A stretch of DNA of 64,000 bases, taken from Trichodesmium sp050015995. Lineage in GTDB: Bacteria; Cyanobacteriota; Cyanobacteriia; Cyanobacteriales; Microcoleaceae. Position 1 is the first letter of the stretch, and the number at the start of each line of letters is the position of its first letter. The stretch spans positions 20,115 to 84,114 of the forward strand of contig NZ_JBNHEP010000248.1 of assembly GCF_050015995.1 (NCBI RefSeq), given 5' to 3'. Of the stretch, positions 1-9,211 are shown piece by piece. Both the position numbers and the translations under genes were made by a program. The notes under the pieces are model-generated. The model saw only the letters and a program-made list of their open reading frames with translations, did not search any database and was not told where the DNA came from.

Positions 1-483
1 ACTAATTCCACTTCTGGCTGACAATAAGTTAATCACGCTATGGTTAATAGCTGACAGGTAAATGCTTACTTTTAAATTACAAAAAATTATCTGTTAGAGA
101 GTGTTTATAGCGCTACGCATTAAGGTTAGGACATTTATACATCCTGAAACCCTTTGACACTTTACTATTCCCTATTCCCTATTCCCTATTCCCTAGCGCG
201 TAGCGCTATATCAACAAAATATTCAAGCTGGAACATCGCCATAAATGTAAATTAATAGCTAATTTTCCCCTTAAAAGGGTAGGCTTTCAACCTGAAGAAT
301 TAATAATTACAGCAGATTCCAGGTTAATGTGGTATAATTGAGAGAATGAATATTTTTTGCCTCTTCCCAAACTCCCCACCTCCCTACTCCCTGGAAACAA
401 CCCTACCTGACGAGGAGAGTAAACCGAACAGCAGAAATAACTTAAACTAAGAAAAAGTAAACATTCATAGTAATTCATTTTCT
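1..483. other. Upstream intergenic region with repeats
   Basis: I see no convincing gene in this stretch. It opens with part of a repeat related to the GTAAGCATTCAGC family (see 42103-42285), then holds the inverted-repeat-bounded element at 106-210. A short open frame on the minus strand at 287-478 has no recognisable family and lies over repeat-like and 5' leader DNA. The last 100 bases should carry the promoter of the M16 peptidase gene, but I see no clear consensus boxes or Shine-Dalgarno before its ATG. Confidence 0.5.
106..210. repeat. Interspersed repeat with TATAGCGCTACGC ends
   Basis: This is a 105-bp element bounded by TATAGCGCTACGC and its inverse TAGCGCTATA. Inside are a segment reading 'aaggttaggacatttata', a segment reading 'cctgaaaccctttgacac' and several copies of the pentamer-like unit TATTCCC. 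A reverse-complement copy lies at about 21071-21163, and related copies start at 25563, 26073 and 38236. The recurring ends with variable interiors suggest a non-autonomous mobile repeat. Confidence 0.6.
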
Positions 484-3447
484 ATGCCTCTATTAACCGA
501 AAGAACTTTAGAAGTTGGACAAAAATTAGAAGGCTTTGAAGTAAAAGCCATTACTGACCTGAAGCAACAGCAGATGGTGGCATATCAACTAGAACATCTC
601 AAAACAGGTGCCAAACTACTACACTTATATTCAGAAGATGCCGAAAATCTATTTTCAATTAGTTTTCCCACTCCCCCTCCAAATAGTACAGGAGTACCCC
701 ACATTTTAGAACATTCTGTACTAGCAGGTTCAAAAAAATATCCTGTACGGGAACCATTTTTTGAAATGCTAAAAATGAGTCCGGCAACCTTTATCAATGC
801 CATGACCGGTCCTGACTGCACATATTATCCAGTCTCCAGTAAAGTCAAACAAGACCTATTCAACTTGGCAGAAGTATACTTTGATGCCGTATTCCATCCG
901 CTGCTGACTGAAAATACGTTTAAACGAGAAGGACATCATCTAGCTCCTGCTGACCCCGAAAATCCAACAGGAAAATTAAAATTTACAGGGGTAGTTTACA
1001 ACGAAATGAGTGGAGCTTTTTCTGACCCCGAACAAAGGTTAGAAAGTATTGCTAACCAGAGTCTATTTCCTGATAACATTTATGGTCTGGAATCCGGAGG
1101 CGACCCCAAAAATATTCCCGAACTCACTTACGAAGACTTCCGTGACTTCCATGCTAACTACTATCATCCCAGTAATGCTTACTTCGTTTTCTACGGCAAT
1201 ATTCCCACTCCCGAATATCTCAACTTTTTAGCCCAAAAATTAGAAGCTTTTGAAAGACGGGAACCCAATATTAATATTAATCCTCAGTCTCAATGGAGTG
1301 AACCTCAGTTCAAAGAAGAATCTTATCCTGTTAGTGCAGCAGATGAAACAACAGAGAAAACTTACATAATGCTCAAATGGTTGGTGGGAGATAGCACCAA
1401 CTCTGACGAATGGGTAGCTTTAGATATTCTCAGTCGTATTTTATTGGGAAATGAAGCAGCACCATTGAAAAAAGCGATCGTTGAGTCTCAAATTGGTCAA
1501 GACTTACTGAGTTCTGGGGTAGATCGTGTTGGTAAAGAAACTACTTTCCATGTGGGTATTCAAGGCAGCGAACCAGACCGTGGTGAAACATTTACTCAGT
1601 TAGTCATCAATACCCTAGAAACAATTGCTGGTGGTGAAATTGAATCTAGTATCGTTGAAGCAGCATTTCAACAGGCAACCTATCAAAACCAAGAAATAGC
1701 TCGAATGTACCCTTTGCGGATGTTGTTCCGGGTGATGCAAACTTGGATTTATGGTAACGACCCATTGACCCTTTTACATATTGGTGATCGCCTCGCCGAA
1801 TGTAAACAACGTTATGCTGAAAATCCTAACTATTTCAACGACTTAATTCGGGAAAAATTACTCAACAACTCCCACCGTTTGACTCTGGTCTTAAAACCAG
1901 ACCAAGAATGGCAATCTAATTATGACCAAGAAGTAGTCGCACAAGTCGAACAGATACGTTCTCAATTAACTCCAGAACAACTAGAGCGCATCGCTACTGA
2001 AGCAGAGGAATTAGAAGTGGAGTCAGGAACTCCCAATGCTCCCGAAGAAGTAGCTAAACTGCCTCAACTACAAGTAAGCGACTTACCCGAAAAACCAGAA
2101 CATATTCCTACTGATGTCGAAGAACTTGATGGTGGAGTTACACTATTACGGAATCATGTGTTGGCAAATGGAGTAAATTATTTACAACTAGACTTTAGTT
2201 TACGGGGGTTGCCCGAAGATTTGTGGTTGTACGTATCTAGTTATATAGATGCACTCCGGAAATTAGGTGCAGGAGAAATGAACTACGAACAGGTTGCTCG
2301 TGGAATAGCTTCTTATACTGGCGGAATTAATTTTCAATGTCAGTTGCGGACTTATGCTCAAGACGCCTATCGCCCTGTGTATGGGCTTCGTGTTACCATG
2401 AAAACCCTGGATGAACAGATTGAACCAGCATTAGAGTTGTTGCGGAATATGATTTTTGCAGTTAACCCCCGCGATACAGCTCGACTACGGGAAGTGATGA
2501 TTCAGTCTCATGCTCAATGTAGTTCCGATTTGATTTACAATGGCATCTACACAGCTATGTTGCGAGCTAGTGCTGGCATGACATCAGAAGGTAAGATTAG
2601 CGAAATTGTTAATGGTTTGCCTCAACTGGAGTTGCTGAATAAAGTATGCGATCGCTTTGATGAGCATGGGGCAAATATGATGGCTAAGATTGAAACTCTC
2701 CGGGATTATATAGCAAATCAACCTTTGACTGCTAGTTTTACTGGTTCGGATAGTGCTTATGAAGTAGTACAGAAAAATCTTTCGGAGTGGGGGAGTCAGC
2801 AACAGCAACAAGAAGGAGATATTTTTCCTAGTCGCTTTGAACCAATTTACAATGTGAGGGAAGGTTTAGCAGGTCCAGTACAGGTAGCTTATTGCGTTCA
2901 GACTATGCCAGCACCTCACTTCAGTAACGAAAGAGCACCACTTTTAAGGTTAGGCGCTCATTTATTAGGTTTGGGTTATCTATTCAGTGAAATTCGTCTG
3001 AAGGGTAATGCTTACGGTGCAGGATGTAGTTACAGTGGTTTAGGAAAGACTGTTTCTCTGTATTCCTATCGCGACCCCCATGTTAGTCGTACTCTGGATG
3101 TATTTGCTGGTTTGATAGATTACCTCAAGGATGTAGATTGGACTCAGACTGATGTTGACCGGGCAATTATTGCTACAACTCAGGATGATTCTCCCGTGCT
3201 GCGTCCAGAAACAGCGACAAGTTTAGCTTTGGAACGTTATCTGACAGCGAAAACTGCTGAACTCAGGGAGGAACGTTATGAGCGATCGCTGAAAGCTACA
3301 GTGGTGGATGTGAAACAAACTTTATTGGATGTGTTTACTGCGGGGATGGAACGTAATAATATTTGCGTGATGTCTTCTCGCGAGAAATTAGAAGAAGCAA
3401 ATCACCATCGGGAGGCAGATCCATTGAATATTTCTGATATTATGTAA
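484..3447 (+). CDS. M16C-family zinc metallopeptidase (presequence protease / PreP-like)
   Basis: The 987-residue product has the length and layout of the M16C peptidases (PreP, Cym1, falcilysin-like): two homologous halves that enclose a peptide-degrading chamber. The inverted zinc motif HxxEH is seen as HILEH at residues 73-77. The downstream zinc glutamate is probably E174 in VVYNEMSGAF. Family members degrade short peptides such as cleaved targeting or signal peptides, and no export signal is visible, so a cytosolic peptide-clearing role is inferred. The ATG at 484 follows an AT-rich leader without a strong Shine-Dalgarno. The gene stands alone and is followed by a hairpin. Identification of family is secure; the physiological substrate is unknown. 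Confidence 0.9.
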   Translation: MPLLTERTLEVGQKLEGFEVKAITDLKQQQMVAYQLEHLKTGAKLLHLYSEDAENLFSISFPTPPPNSTGVPHILEHSVLAGSKKYPVREPFFEMLKMSPATFINAMTGPDCTYYPVSSKVKQDLFNLAEVYFDAVFHPLLTENTFKREGHHLAPADPENPTGKLKFTGVVYNEMSGAFSDPEQRLESIANQSLFPDNIYGLESGGDPKNIPELTYEDFRDFHANYYHPSNAYFVFYGNIPTPEYLNFLAQKLEAFERREPNININPQSQWSEPQFKEESYPVSAADETTEKTYIMLKWLVGDSTNSDEWVALDILSRILLGNEAAPLKKAIVESQIGQDLLSSGVDRVGKETTFHVGIQGSEPDRGETFTQLVINTLETIAGGEIESSIVEAAFQQATYQNQEIARMYPLRMLFRVMQTWIYGNDPLTLLHIGDRLAECKQRYAENPNYFNDLIREKLLNNSHRLTLVLKPDQEWQSNYDQEVVAQVEQIRSQLTPEQLERIATEAEELEVESGTPNAPEEVAKLPQLQVSDLPEKPEHIPTDVEELDGGVTLLRNHVLANGVNYLQLDFSLRGLPEDLWLYVSSYIDALRKLGAGEMNYEQVARGIASYTGGINFQCQLRTYAQDAYRPVYGLRVTMKTLDEQIEPALELLRNMIFAVNPRDTARLREVMIQSHAQCSSDLIYNGIYTAMLRASAGMTSEGKISEIVNGLPQLELLNKVCDRFDEHGANMMAKIETLRDYIANQPLTASFTGSDSAYEVVQKNLSEWGSQQQQQEGDIFPSRFEPIYNVREGLAGPVQVAYCVQTMPAPHFSNERAPLLRLGAHLLGLGYLFSEIRLKGNAYGAGCSYSGLGKTVSLYSYRDPHVSRTLDVFAGLIDYLKDVDWTQTDVDRAIIATTQDDSPVLRPETATSLALERYLTAKTAELREERYERSLKATVVDVKQTLLDVFTAGMERNNICVMSSREKLEEANHHREADPLNISDIM

Positions 3448-3464
3448 TCAGGAATATTAAACAA

Positions 3465-3495
3465 GAAACCGGGTTTATAATACAAATCCGGTTTC
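3465..3495 (+). terminator. Hairpin after the M16 peptidase gene
   Basis: GAAACCGGGTTT and AAATCCGGTTTC form a 12-bp stem (one G-T pair) around a 7-base loop, 18 bases after the stop codon. The T-tract is weak, so this is a probable rather than classical intrinsic terminator. Confidence 0.55.
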
Positions 3496-3610
3496 TATGC
3501 TTTAGATTTGAGAGCAGTTTTCATTAACATAGAGTACAGAGATTTGGGCTTAAAGGCAGAAAGAAGGTAGAGAGAGGGCAGAAGTTTCTCCGCAAGACGT
3601 GGGAGAAAGC

Positions 3611-3775
3611 TTATCGTGATGTGGTTGTGAAGGGTAAATTTAAACTCCAGTTATTCTGCTCAAAAATAAACTCACTGTAATCAGCTAAGTCATCAAGTCC
3701 TACTAAATTTAGCCAAATCTCTAAACTTAACCAGACTGTTATTCTGACCAATAAAGTTTTCCATCTAACTCGCAT
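3611..3775 (-). CDS. Small conserved cyanobacterial protein, function unknown
   Basis: The open frame could start at 3799, but the second ATG at 3775 is preceded by GAGGAG at a 9-base spacing, so I choose it. The 54-residue product begins MRVRWKTLLVRITVWLSL and contains the segment LVGLDDLADYSEFIFEQ. I recall short proteins with the same 'VGLDDLADYxEF' core annotated as hypothetical in other cyanobacteria; that memory, together with the strong ribosome site, is the support. There is one hydrophobic helix (about residues 8-25) that might be membrane-associated. No function can be assigned. Confidence 0.55.
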   Translation of the reverse strand: MRVRWKTLLVRITVWLSLEIWLNLVGLDDLADYSEFIFEQNNWSLNLPFTTTSR

Positions 3776-3870
3776 CGGAGTATTCTCCTCAAATCTCATC
3801 TGTGTGAATAACTGAAGTCCTCAGTGGGAGCGGTGAACTCCCACACTTGGATAATACAACTTAAAAATCG

Positions 3871-4311
3871 TTAATCTTTAATCCGATCAATCAGCAGAAC
3901 ATACCATGTATTTTGACCCACAATGCCATCAACTGCTAAAGACATATCTTTTTGGAATTGCTTGACAGCTTTTTCAGTGTTTGAACCAAAAATACCGTCT
4001 ACAACTAGATTGCCATAACCGATTTCATTCAGGGTGATTTGCAGACTTTCAACATCATTACCCCTGCTATTCCGACTGAGAGTAGGAGGCACTAAAGCTT
4101 TCCAAGTTTGAGAACCAACAACACCATCCACTGTTAAATTTCGGTCTTTTTGGAACTGCTTAACTGCAGTGTCAGTGCGGGAACCAAAGATGCCATCTTC
4201 CACTAAAGAACCATAGCCAGCGTTATTCAGAAGCCGTTGGACTAAAGTCACATCAGAACCGATGCTTCCATTGCGTAAAATCGGTAAAGAAAAAGAACTT
4301 GAAACAGTCAT
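3871..4311 (-). CDS. Protein of two peptidoglycan-binding domains
   Basis: The 146-residue product consists almost entirely of two PG_binding_1 repeats. The first (about residues 10-72) runs from LRNGSIGSDV to GVVGSQTWKAL, the second (about 75-140) from LSRNSRGNDV to GIVGQNTWYVL. Each has the family pattern of a G-x-D-V start, 'DGIFGSxT' in the middle and 'VDGxVGxxTW' at the end. Such domains bind cell-wall peptidoglycan, but no catalytic domain or classical signal peptide is present. CAGGAG lies upstream of the ATG. It follows a related gene (4584-4901) on the same strand after about 270 bases. The family call is firm; the role is not. Confidence 0.85.
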   Translation of the reverse strand: MTVSSSFSLPILRNGSIGSDVTLVQRLLNNAGYGSLVEDGIFGSRTDTAVKQFQKDRNLTVDGVVGSQTWKALVPPTLSRNSRGNDVESLQITLNEIGYGNLVVDGIFGSNTEKAVKQFQKDMSLAVDGIVGQNTWYVLLIDRIKD

Positions 4312-4583
4312 TGTTAATTCTCCTGTATTGAGATAAGTGAGTATGAGAAATTAGATGGGTTTGATGAGGCACAAACCGCTTTCATTTAGGGCAAGACCTA
4401 TTTAGAAGTCTGTTTCCGTGGGGTATACCGTACATGGTAGTGTAATAGATGAAACTCACTCAGACCAAAGATTCGGCTCCAAATCTGTGTTGATAATTAG
4501 GCAGAATTTGATTCATCATCATTTTGCCATCGCAGTTTCATCCTAAATATCACTAGATATTTACCACTACCAGTATTTTGGTT

Positions 4584-4901
4584 TTAATAAGTGTATTTGA
4601 AGATAGCATCACCCAACGCTTTCCATGTTTCAGGACCCACCACTCCATCTACTGTGATGTCAGGTGATGGAAAAGGAAAAATAGCGTTATAATTTGCTTG
4701 AAATTCAGTTACTATTTGTCGGCATTGATTATCGTACTGAGCATCAAATTTCACATTAGTTGTAATCAGAGATGGTCTACCTTGTTGCACACCAAACCAA
4801 TAGATTGAGGATAGTAACTGTTCAAGAAAGCGAACAGCATCTCCGCTATCACCCTCTTTTAAAAGAGGTAAAGTTGATACAGTCATTGTTGATATAGCCA
4901 T
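4584..4901 (-). CDS. Single peptidoglycan-binding-domain protein
   Basis: The 105-residue product contains one PG_binding_1-like domain with an insertion: it starts LLKEGDSGDAVRFLEQLL, continues through a 'FDAQYDNQCRQIVTEFQANY' segment, and ends ITVDGVVGPETWKALG. The ATG at 4901 is chosen over a later Met because AAGGAG precedes it at a normal spacing. It has no enzyme domain and no clear signal peptide. It is a paralogue in tandem with the two-domain protein at 3871-4311, so the two may be co-expressed, although about 270 bases separate them. Confidence 0.8.
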   Translation of the reverse strand: MAISTMTVSTLPLLKEGDSGDAVRFLEQLLSSIYWFGVQQGRPSLITTNVKFDAQYDNQCRQIVTEFQANYNAIFPFPSPDITVDGVVGPETWKALGDAIFKYTY

Positions 4902-5462
4902 TTGAGAAAACTCCTTATTGCTTCATTACAAACAATAGTAACCAAGGTTTATTTGCAGTAACGAAAAATGACACTTAATTTCCAGTTGAATTTTAAATAA
5001 GACTTTCTCTCGAAATTTTCCATCACAACTGTGAATTCCCAATTCACTTCAAAACAAAAATCCAACTTTTATAGCCAAATTATTCACAATTTAACCTCCT
5101 CAGCGGAAAAATTGAAATAGCACTCAGCGGTCAGCTATCAGCTTCTAGCAGCTTGTGTAATGGGGGATACTTAAGAGAAGCCACTCCGCGTCTAGAAACC
5201 CCCACGCAAAGCGCACCACCCGCTTTTTCGCTCTATAGTGGGGGACTTAAACCCTTGGATTTTTAGCGCTCTAGCTAAATGCGCTCAAACTAATAGACAT
5301 CTCCAAAAATAAAAAGTAAAGTCAATTATTATCCATAAATTATCAATTCCTCCTCCCTATTCCCTATTCTCTATTCCCTATTCCCTGTTCCCTGTTCCCT
5401 CTTTTCTGGAGATGTCTAATAGCTAATAGCTAGTTAACTGATAACTGATAACTGAAATGACT
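4902..5462. repeat. Intergenic region with a dispersed ~160-bp repeat and TTCCC-type short repeats
   Basis: No gene is seen. From about 5124 to 5290 there is a repeat with 'cagctatcagc', 'aatgggggata', 'aagcgcaccac', 'tatagtgggggac', 'ggatttttagc' and 'ctagctaaatgcgctcaa'. The same blocks occur in the same order at about 21246-21431. It is followed by tandem 'attccctattccctgttccc' units (5354-5400) and two 'ctgataa' units next to the ftsI stop, which belong to the TATCAGT repeat family seen elsewhere in the window. Confidence 0.55.
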
Positions 5463-7349
5463 TCACTTAGACCTGACATTAGAAGGAGGAATTTGCTCAA
5501 TATTAATCAAAGACTTAATCACCGACTTAACAACAGGAGCAGCAACCCTTCCCCCACTACCCCTAACAGGTTCATCAATAACTGCCAAAACTACATAACG
5601 GGGAGACTCCACAGGCAAAATACCCACAAAACTTGTAACTTTAGCACTCTTAGAATAACCCCCAGTTTCAGAAGCTTTTTGAGCCGTACCAGTTTTACCA
5701 GCAATTCGATATCCACGCAGTCTAGCTTTTTTACCAGTACCACCCTCAACCACCTTTTCCATCATTGCCAGAACTTTTGTGGTAGTGTCAGAAGAAAAAA
5801 CCTGTTTAGGTTGTGGCAAAGGTAACTGCCAATATGGTTGCCCCTTACTATCAAATAATCCACGGACAACATGGGGTGTCACCAACTTCCCCCCATTTGC
5901 TAAAGCTGCATTCAGTTGTGCTAGTTTCAGCGGTGTCAGAGAAAACCCCTGACCAAAAGCAGTAGTCGCCGCTTCCACTGGCACCATTAAAAACTGGTTT
6001 CTACCCTTCAAAATGCTAGCTGCTTCAAAAGGTAAGTCTGTGCCAGTAGTATCCTCTAATCCTAGACGTTTGAGACCATCATAAAAAACAGCTCGTGGCA
6101 TTTGTTCAATAATTTTAACCATACCGATATTACTAGAATGTTTAATAATCTCAGTTACACTCCGGGCACCACCGCCACCACCAGAATTAAATATAGACCA
6201 AGTGCCAATTACCATTTTACCTGTATCGTAAAATACACTATCTTCTTCAATCGCTCCTACCTCTAAAGCTAAGGCCACATTTATTGGTTTAAAGGTCGAA
6301 CCTGGTTCATAAACATCTGTTACGGCCCAATTCTTGAACAATGTCACGTCATAGTTATAGTATTGATTAGGGTCATAAGAAGGTTCTGATACCAGAGATA
6401 ATATAGAACCATCAGCAGCGTCCATTACTATGACAGTACCTCGCTTGGCCTCATATTCTTCTAACTGTTTTTGAAGTATTGTTCGTACCGATCGTTGTAA
6501 GCGAGAGTCAATAGTTAGGTGTAGGGAAAGGTCATCTAACTGTAAAAAACCTGTGGTTAGTTTATCAGGTACCAGAGCGCCTTTGATTAAGCGCCGAAAT
6601 TGGATTGTTTCTATAGAGCGTTCTAAGAGATTTTGTTGACTATATTCAATTCCCGCTTGACCTTTGCTTTCTCCATCTACATATCCTACTACTTCAGCTA
6701 CTAATTCTTTCTGAGGATAGAGGCGTTGTGGGTGTTGAATTAATTCTAAGCCATCAACAAATAAATCATTAATTTTATTTGCAGTTTCTTGGGATATTAA
6801 GTCGGCAATTTTTATACCTGTTTCTCTTTGATTAAATATTTGGAGTAAGTCATTAGAAGTTAGGGTTTTTTCCAAATTTGCTCCTTCTAGAACAGTTGAT
6901 AATTGGTAAGCAACTTCTTGTTTGGAGCGGTTAAAAATTTTGGGGTGAGCATAGAGAGTGTATGCTACTTTATCAATTGCTAAAACATTGCCGTTTCTAT
7001 CAACTATTGGTCGTCTGGGAATGAAAGGATTTGATTGTACAGTTTGCTGTTGTTGGGCTATTTTTTGTAATGCTTTGCCCTGCACCACTTGTAAACGAAA
7101 TAGGTTAATTATTAATCCTACTAAGCCTAACATTAGAAGTATCCAGACTTGGTAAAGTCTCGATGTTCGACATTTTTCAGGGTTTTCTTTAGAGGGTGTT
7201 AATAGTGATTTTTGACCATTATTTCTGACATAATTTGTTTCGCCTTGAGGGTTTTTATTTTTAAGATGAGAAGTAGATTTTTCTGTTTGTTTGCGGTTGA
7301 AAGACCTACGACGAAGTTGGGAATTTGAAGGATAGTTAGAAGTAGCCAT
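5463..7349 (-). CDS. ftsI: Septal peptidoglycan transpeptidase (class B PBP, FtsI/PBP3)
   Basis: The 628-residue product has a basic, disordered N-terminus (about 1-62), one membrane helix (about 67-85) and a dimerisation domain. The transpeptidase domain has all three motifs: SxxK as STFK (351-354), SxN as SSN (405-407) and KTG (552-554). This is the class B penicillin-binding protein that crosslinks septal peptidoglycan in the divisome. The 'RRPIVDRNGNVLA' segment is typical of FtsI/PBP2 proteins. It lies downstream of a single-pass protein with FtsL-like topology (7809-8381), as in other dcw-type gene orders. The 5' end, including the start codon, is duplicated just upstream beside an assembly gap, so the true upstream sequence is uncertain. 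Confidence 0.92.
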   Translation of the reverse strand: MATSNYPSNSQLRRRSFNRKQTEKSTSHLKNKNPQGETNYVRNNGQKSLLTPSKENPEKCRTSRLYQVWILLMLGLVGLIINLFRLQVVQGKALQKIAQQQQTVQSNPFIPRRPIVDRNGNVLAIDKVAYTLYAHPKIFNRSKQEVAYQLSTVLEGANLEKTLTSNDLLQIFNQRETGIKIADLISQETANKINDLFVDGLELIQHPQRLYPQKELVAEVVGYVDGESKGQAGIEYSQQNLLERSIETIQFRRLIKGALVPDKLTTGFLQLDDLSLHLTIDSRLQRSVRTILQKQLEEYEAKRGTVIVMDAADGSILSLVSEPSYDPNQYYNYDVTLFKNWAVTDVYEPGSTFKPINVALALEVGAIEEDSVFYDTGKMVIGTWSIFNSGGGGGARSVTEIIKHSSNIGMVKIIEQMPRAVFYDGLKRLGLEDTTGTDLPFEAASILKGRNQFLMVPVEAATTAFGQGFSLTPLKLAQLNAALANGGKLVTPHVVRGLFDSKGQPYWQLPLPQPKQVFSSDTTTKVLAMMEKVVEGGTGKKARLRGYRIAGKTGTAQKASETGGYSKSAKVTSFVGILPVESPRYVVLAVIDEPVRGSGGRVAAPVVKSVIKSLINIEQIPPSNVRSK

Positions 7350-7646
7350 TTCAGTGATTTTAGGGAATAGGGAATAAGGAACAGGGAACAGAGAACAGGG
7401 AATAAAAATACAAAAAGATAACTGTATCTCACGAGCTTGAGAAACGCTATACTTTTGATTTTTAACTTTTAACTTTGATTAATTCTTACTTTTGAATTTT
7501 GAATTTTGAATTTTGAATTTTTCAATGAAGTTGGGAATTTGAAGGATAGTCAGAAGTAACCATTTCAGTGATTTTAGGGAATAGGGAATAGGGAACAGGG
7601 AACAGAGAACAGGGAATAAAAATACAAAAAGATAACTGTATCTCAC
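7313..7646. repeat. 214-bp tandem duplication that includes the ftsI start
   Basis: Positions 7313-7432 and 7527-7646 are near-identical (offset 214). The second copy repeats the first dozen ftsI codons (reading MVTSDYPSNSQL in place of MATSNYPSNSQL) and then runs into a stop. The spacer 'ttttaacttttaactttg..' recurs after the gap. This is either a real tandem duplication or a mis-joined contig end. Confidence 0.75.
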
Positions 7647-7746
7647 NNNNNNNNNNNNNNNNNNNNNNNNNNNNNNNNNNNNNNNNNNNNNNNNNNNNNN
7701 NNNNNNNNNNNNNNNNNNNNNNNNNNNNNNNNNNNNNNNNNNNNNN
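7647..7746. other. Assembly gap (100 N)
   Basis: Exactly 100 N, probably a placeholder of unknown true length, lying within the duplicated region upstream of ftsI. Confidence 0.95.
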
Positions 7747-7808
7747 TTTTAACTTTTAACTTTGATTAATTCTTACTTTTGAATTTTGAATTTTGAATTT
7801 TAACTTTT

Positions 7809-8381
7809 TCAATATCCCACTGGTGTTTTGAAGAGATATTTATGACCTGAACTAGATTCTAGATAAGGTTGAGGAGGATTAGGAGCAGGACGTGGAGGTG
7901 CTGGTTCTAAAAATATTCTCTTGACAGAATCTCGTGAAGTTAAACCACTGTCAGAAGTTGATGCTTGTTCAGCTATATGATTTTTTAAGAGTTCATTAGC
8001 AACACTTATCTGCTGTTCTTTTTGTCTAAGTTTTTGTAATTGTTGATATTCTGTTGTCCATTTAGACTGGCCATAAATTGTTAAGCCATAAAAGGCCACA
8101 CTCGCACTTGCTAATAATACCGCGACAATGGATGAAGTGAATTGCGTCGCTATCAAAGATTTTAACCACAGAGGTTTGGACTGGGGTAGGGATATGACTT
8201 GATCCTGGTTCTGTGCTTGAATTGTTTGTAAGTCTGTACCCTCTTGAGAGGTATAGTTACCATCAGATAAATTTTTTTCTGTTGGTTTCTGTCGGCGAGT
8301 TGATTTTTTTGAGATGACAGAAAAATTATTTTTTGTGGACTTATTGCTTGAGGTTGGAAATGTACTTCTAACTGCGACCAT
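7809..8381 (-). CDS. Single-pass membrane protein upstream of ftsI, FtsL-like topology
   Basis: The 190-residue product has no catalytic motif. Its N-terminal 70 residues are polar and basic, a single membrane helix covers about 77-102 (SLIATQFTSSIVAVLLASAS), and it is followed by a short coiled coil (QQLQKLRQKEQQISVANELL) and a proline-rich tail (EPAPPRPAPNPPQPY). That order of cytoplasmic tail, one helix and periplasmic coiled coil is the FtsL/FtsB plan, and the gene sits directly upstream of ftsI on the same strand, the usual position of ftsL. FtsL proteins diverge greatly in sequence, so the assignment is an inference from topology and position. The interval to ftsI contains a gap and a duplication. 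Confidence 0.6.
   Translation of the reverse strand: MVAVRSTFPTSSNKSTKNNFSVISKKSTRRQKPTEKNLSDGNYTSQEGTDLQTIQAQNQDQVISLPQSKPLWLKSLIATQFTSSIVAVLLASASVAFYGLTIYGQSKWTTEYQQLQKLRQKEQQISVANELLKNHIAEQASTSDSGLTSRDSVKRIFLEPAPPRPAPNPPQPYLESSSGHKYLFKTPVGY

Positions 8382-9211
<830 letters not shown>

Noticed and set aside
287..478. 63-codon minus-strand frame upstream of the M16 gene
   Set aside because: It covers the likely promoter/leader region, is Ser/Leu-rich low-complexity and has no family.
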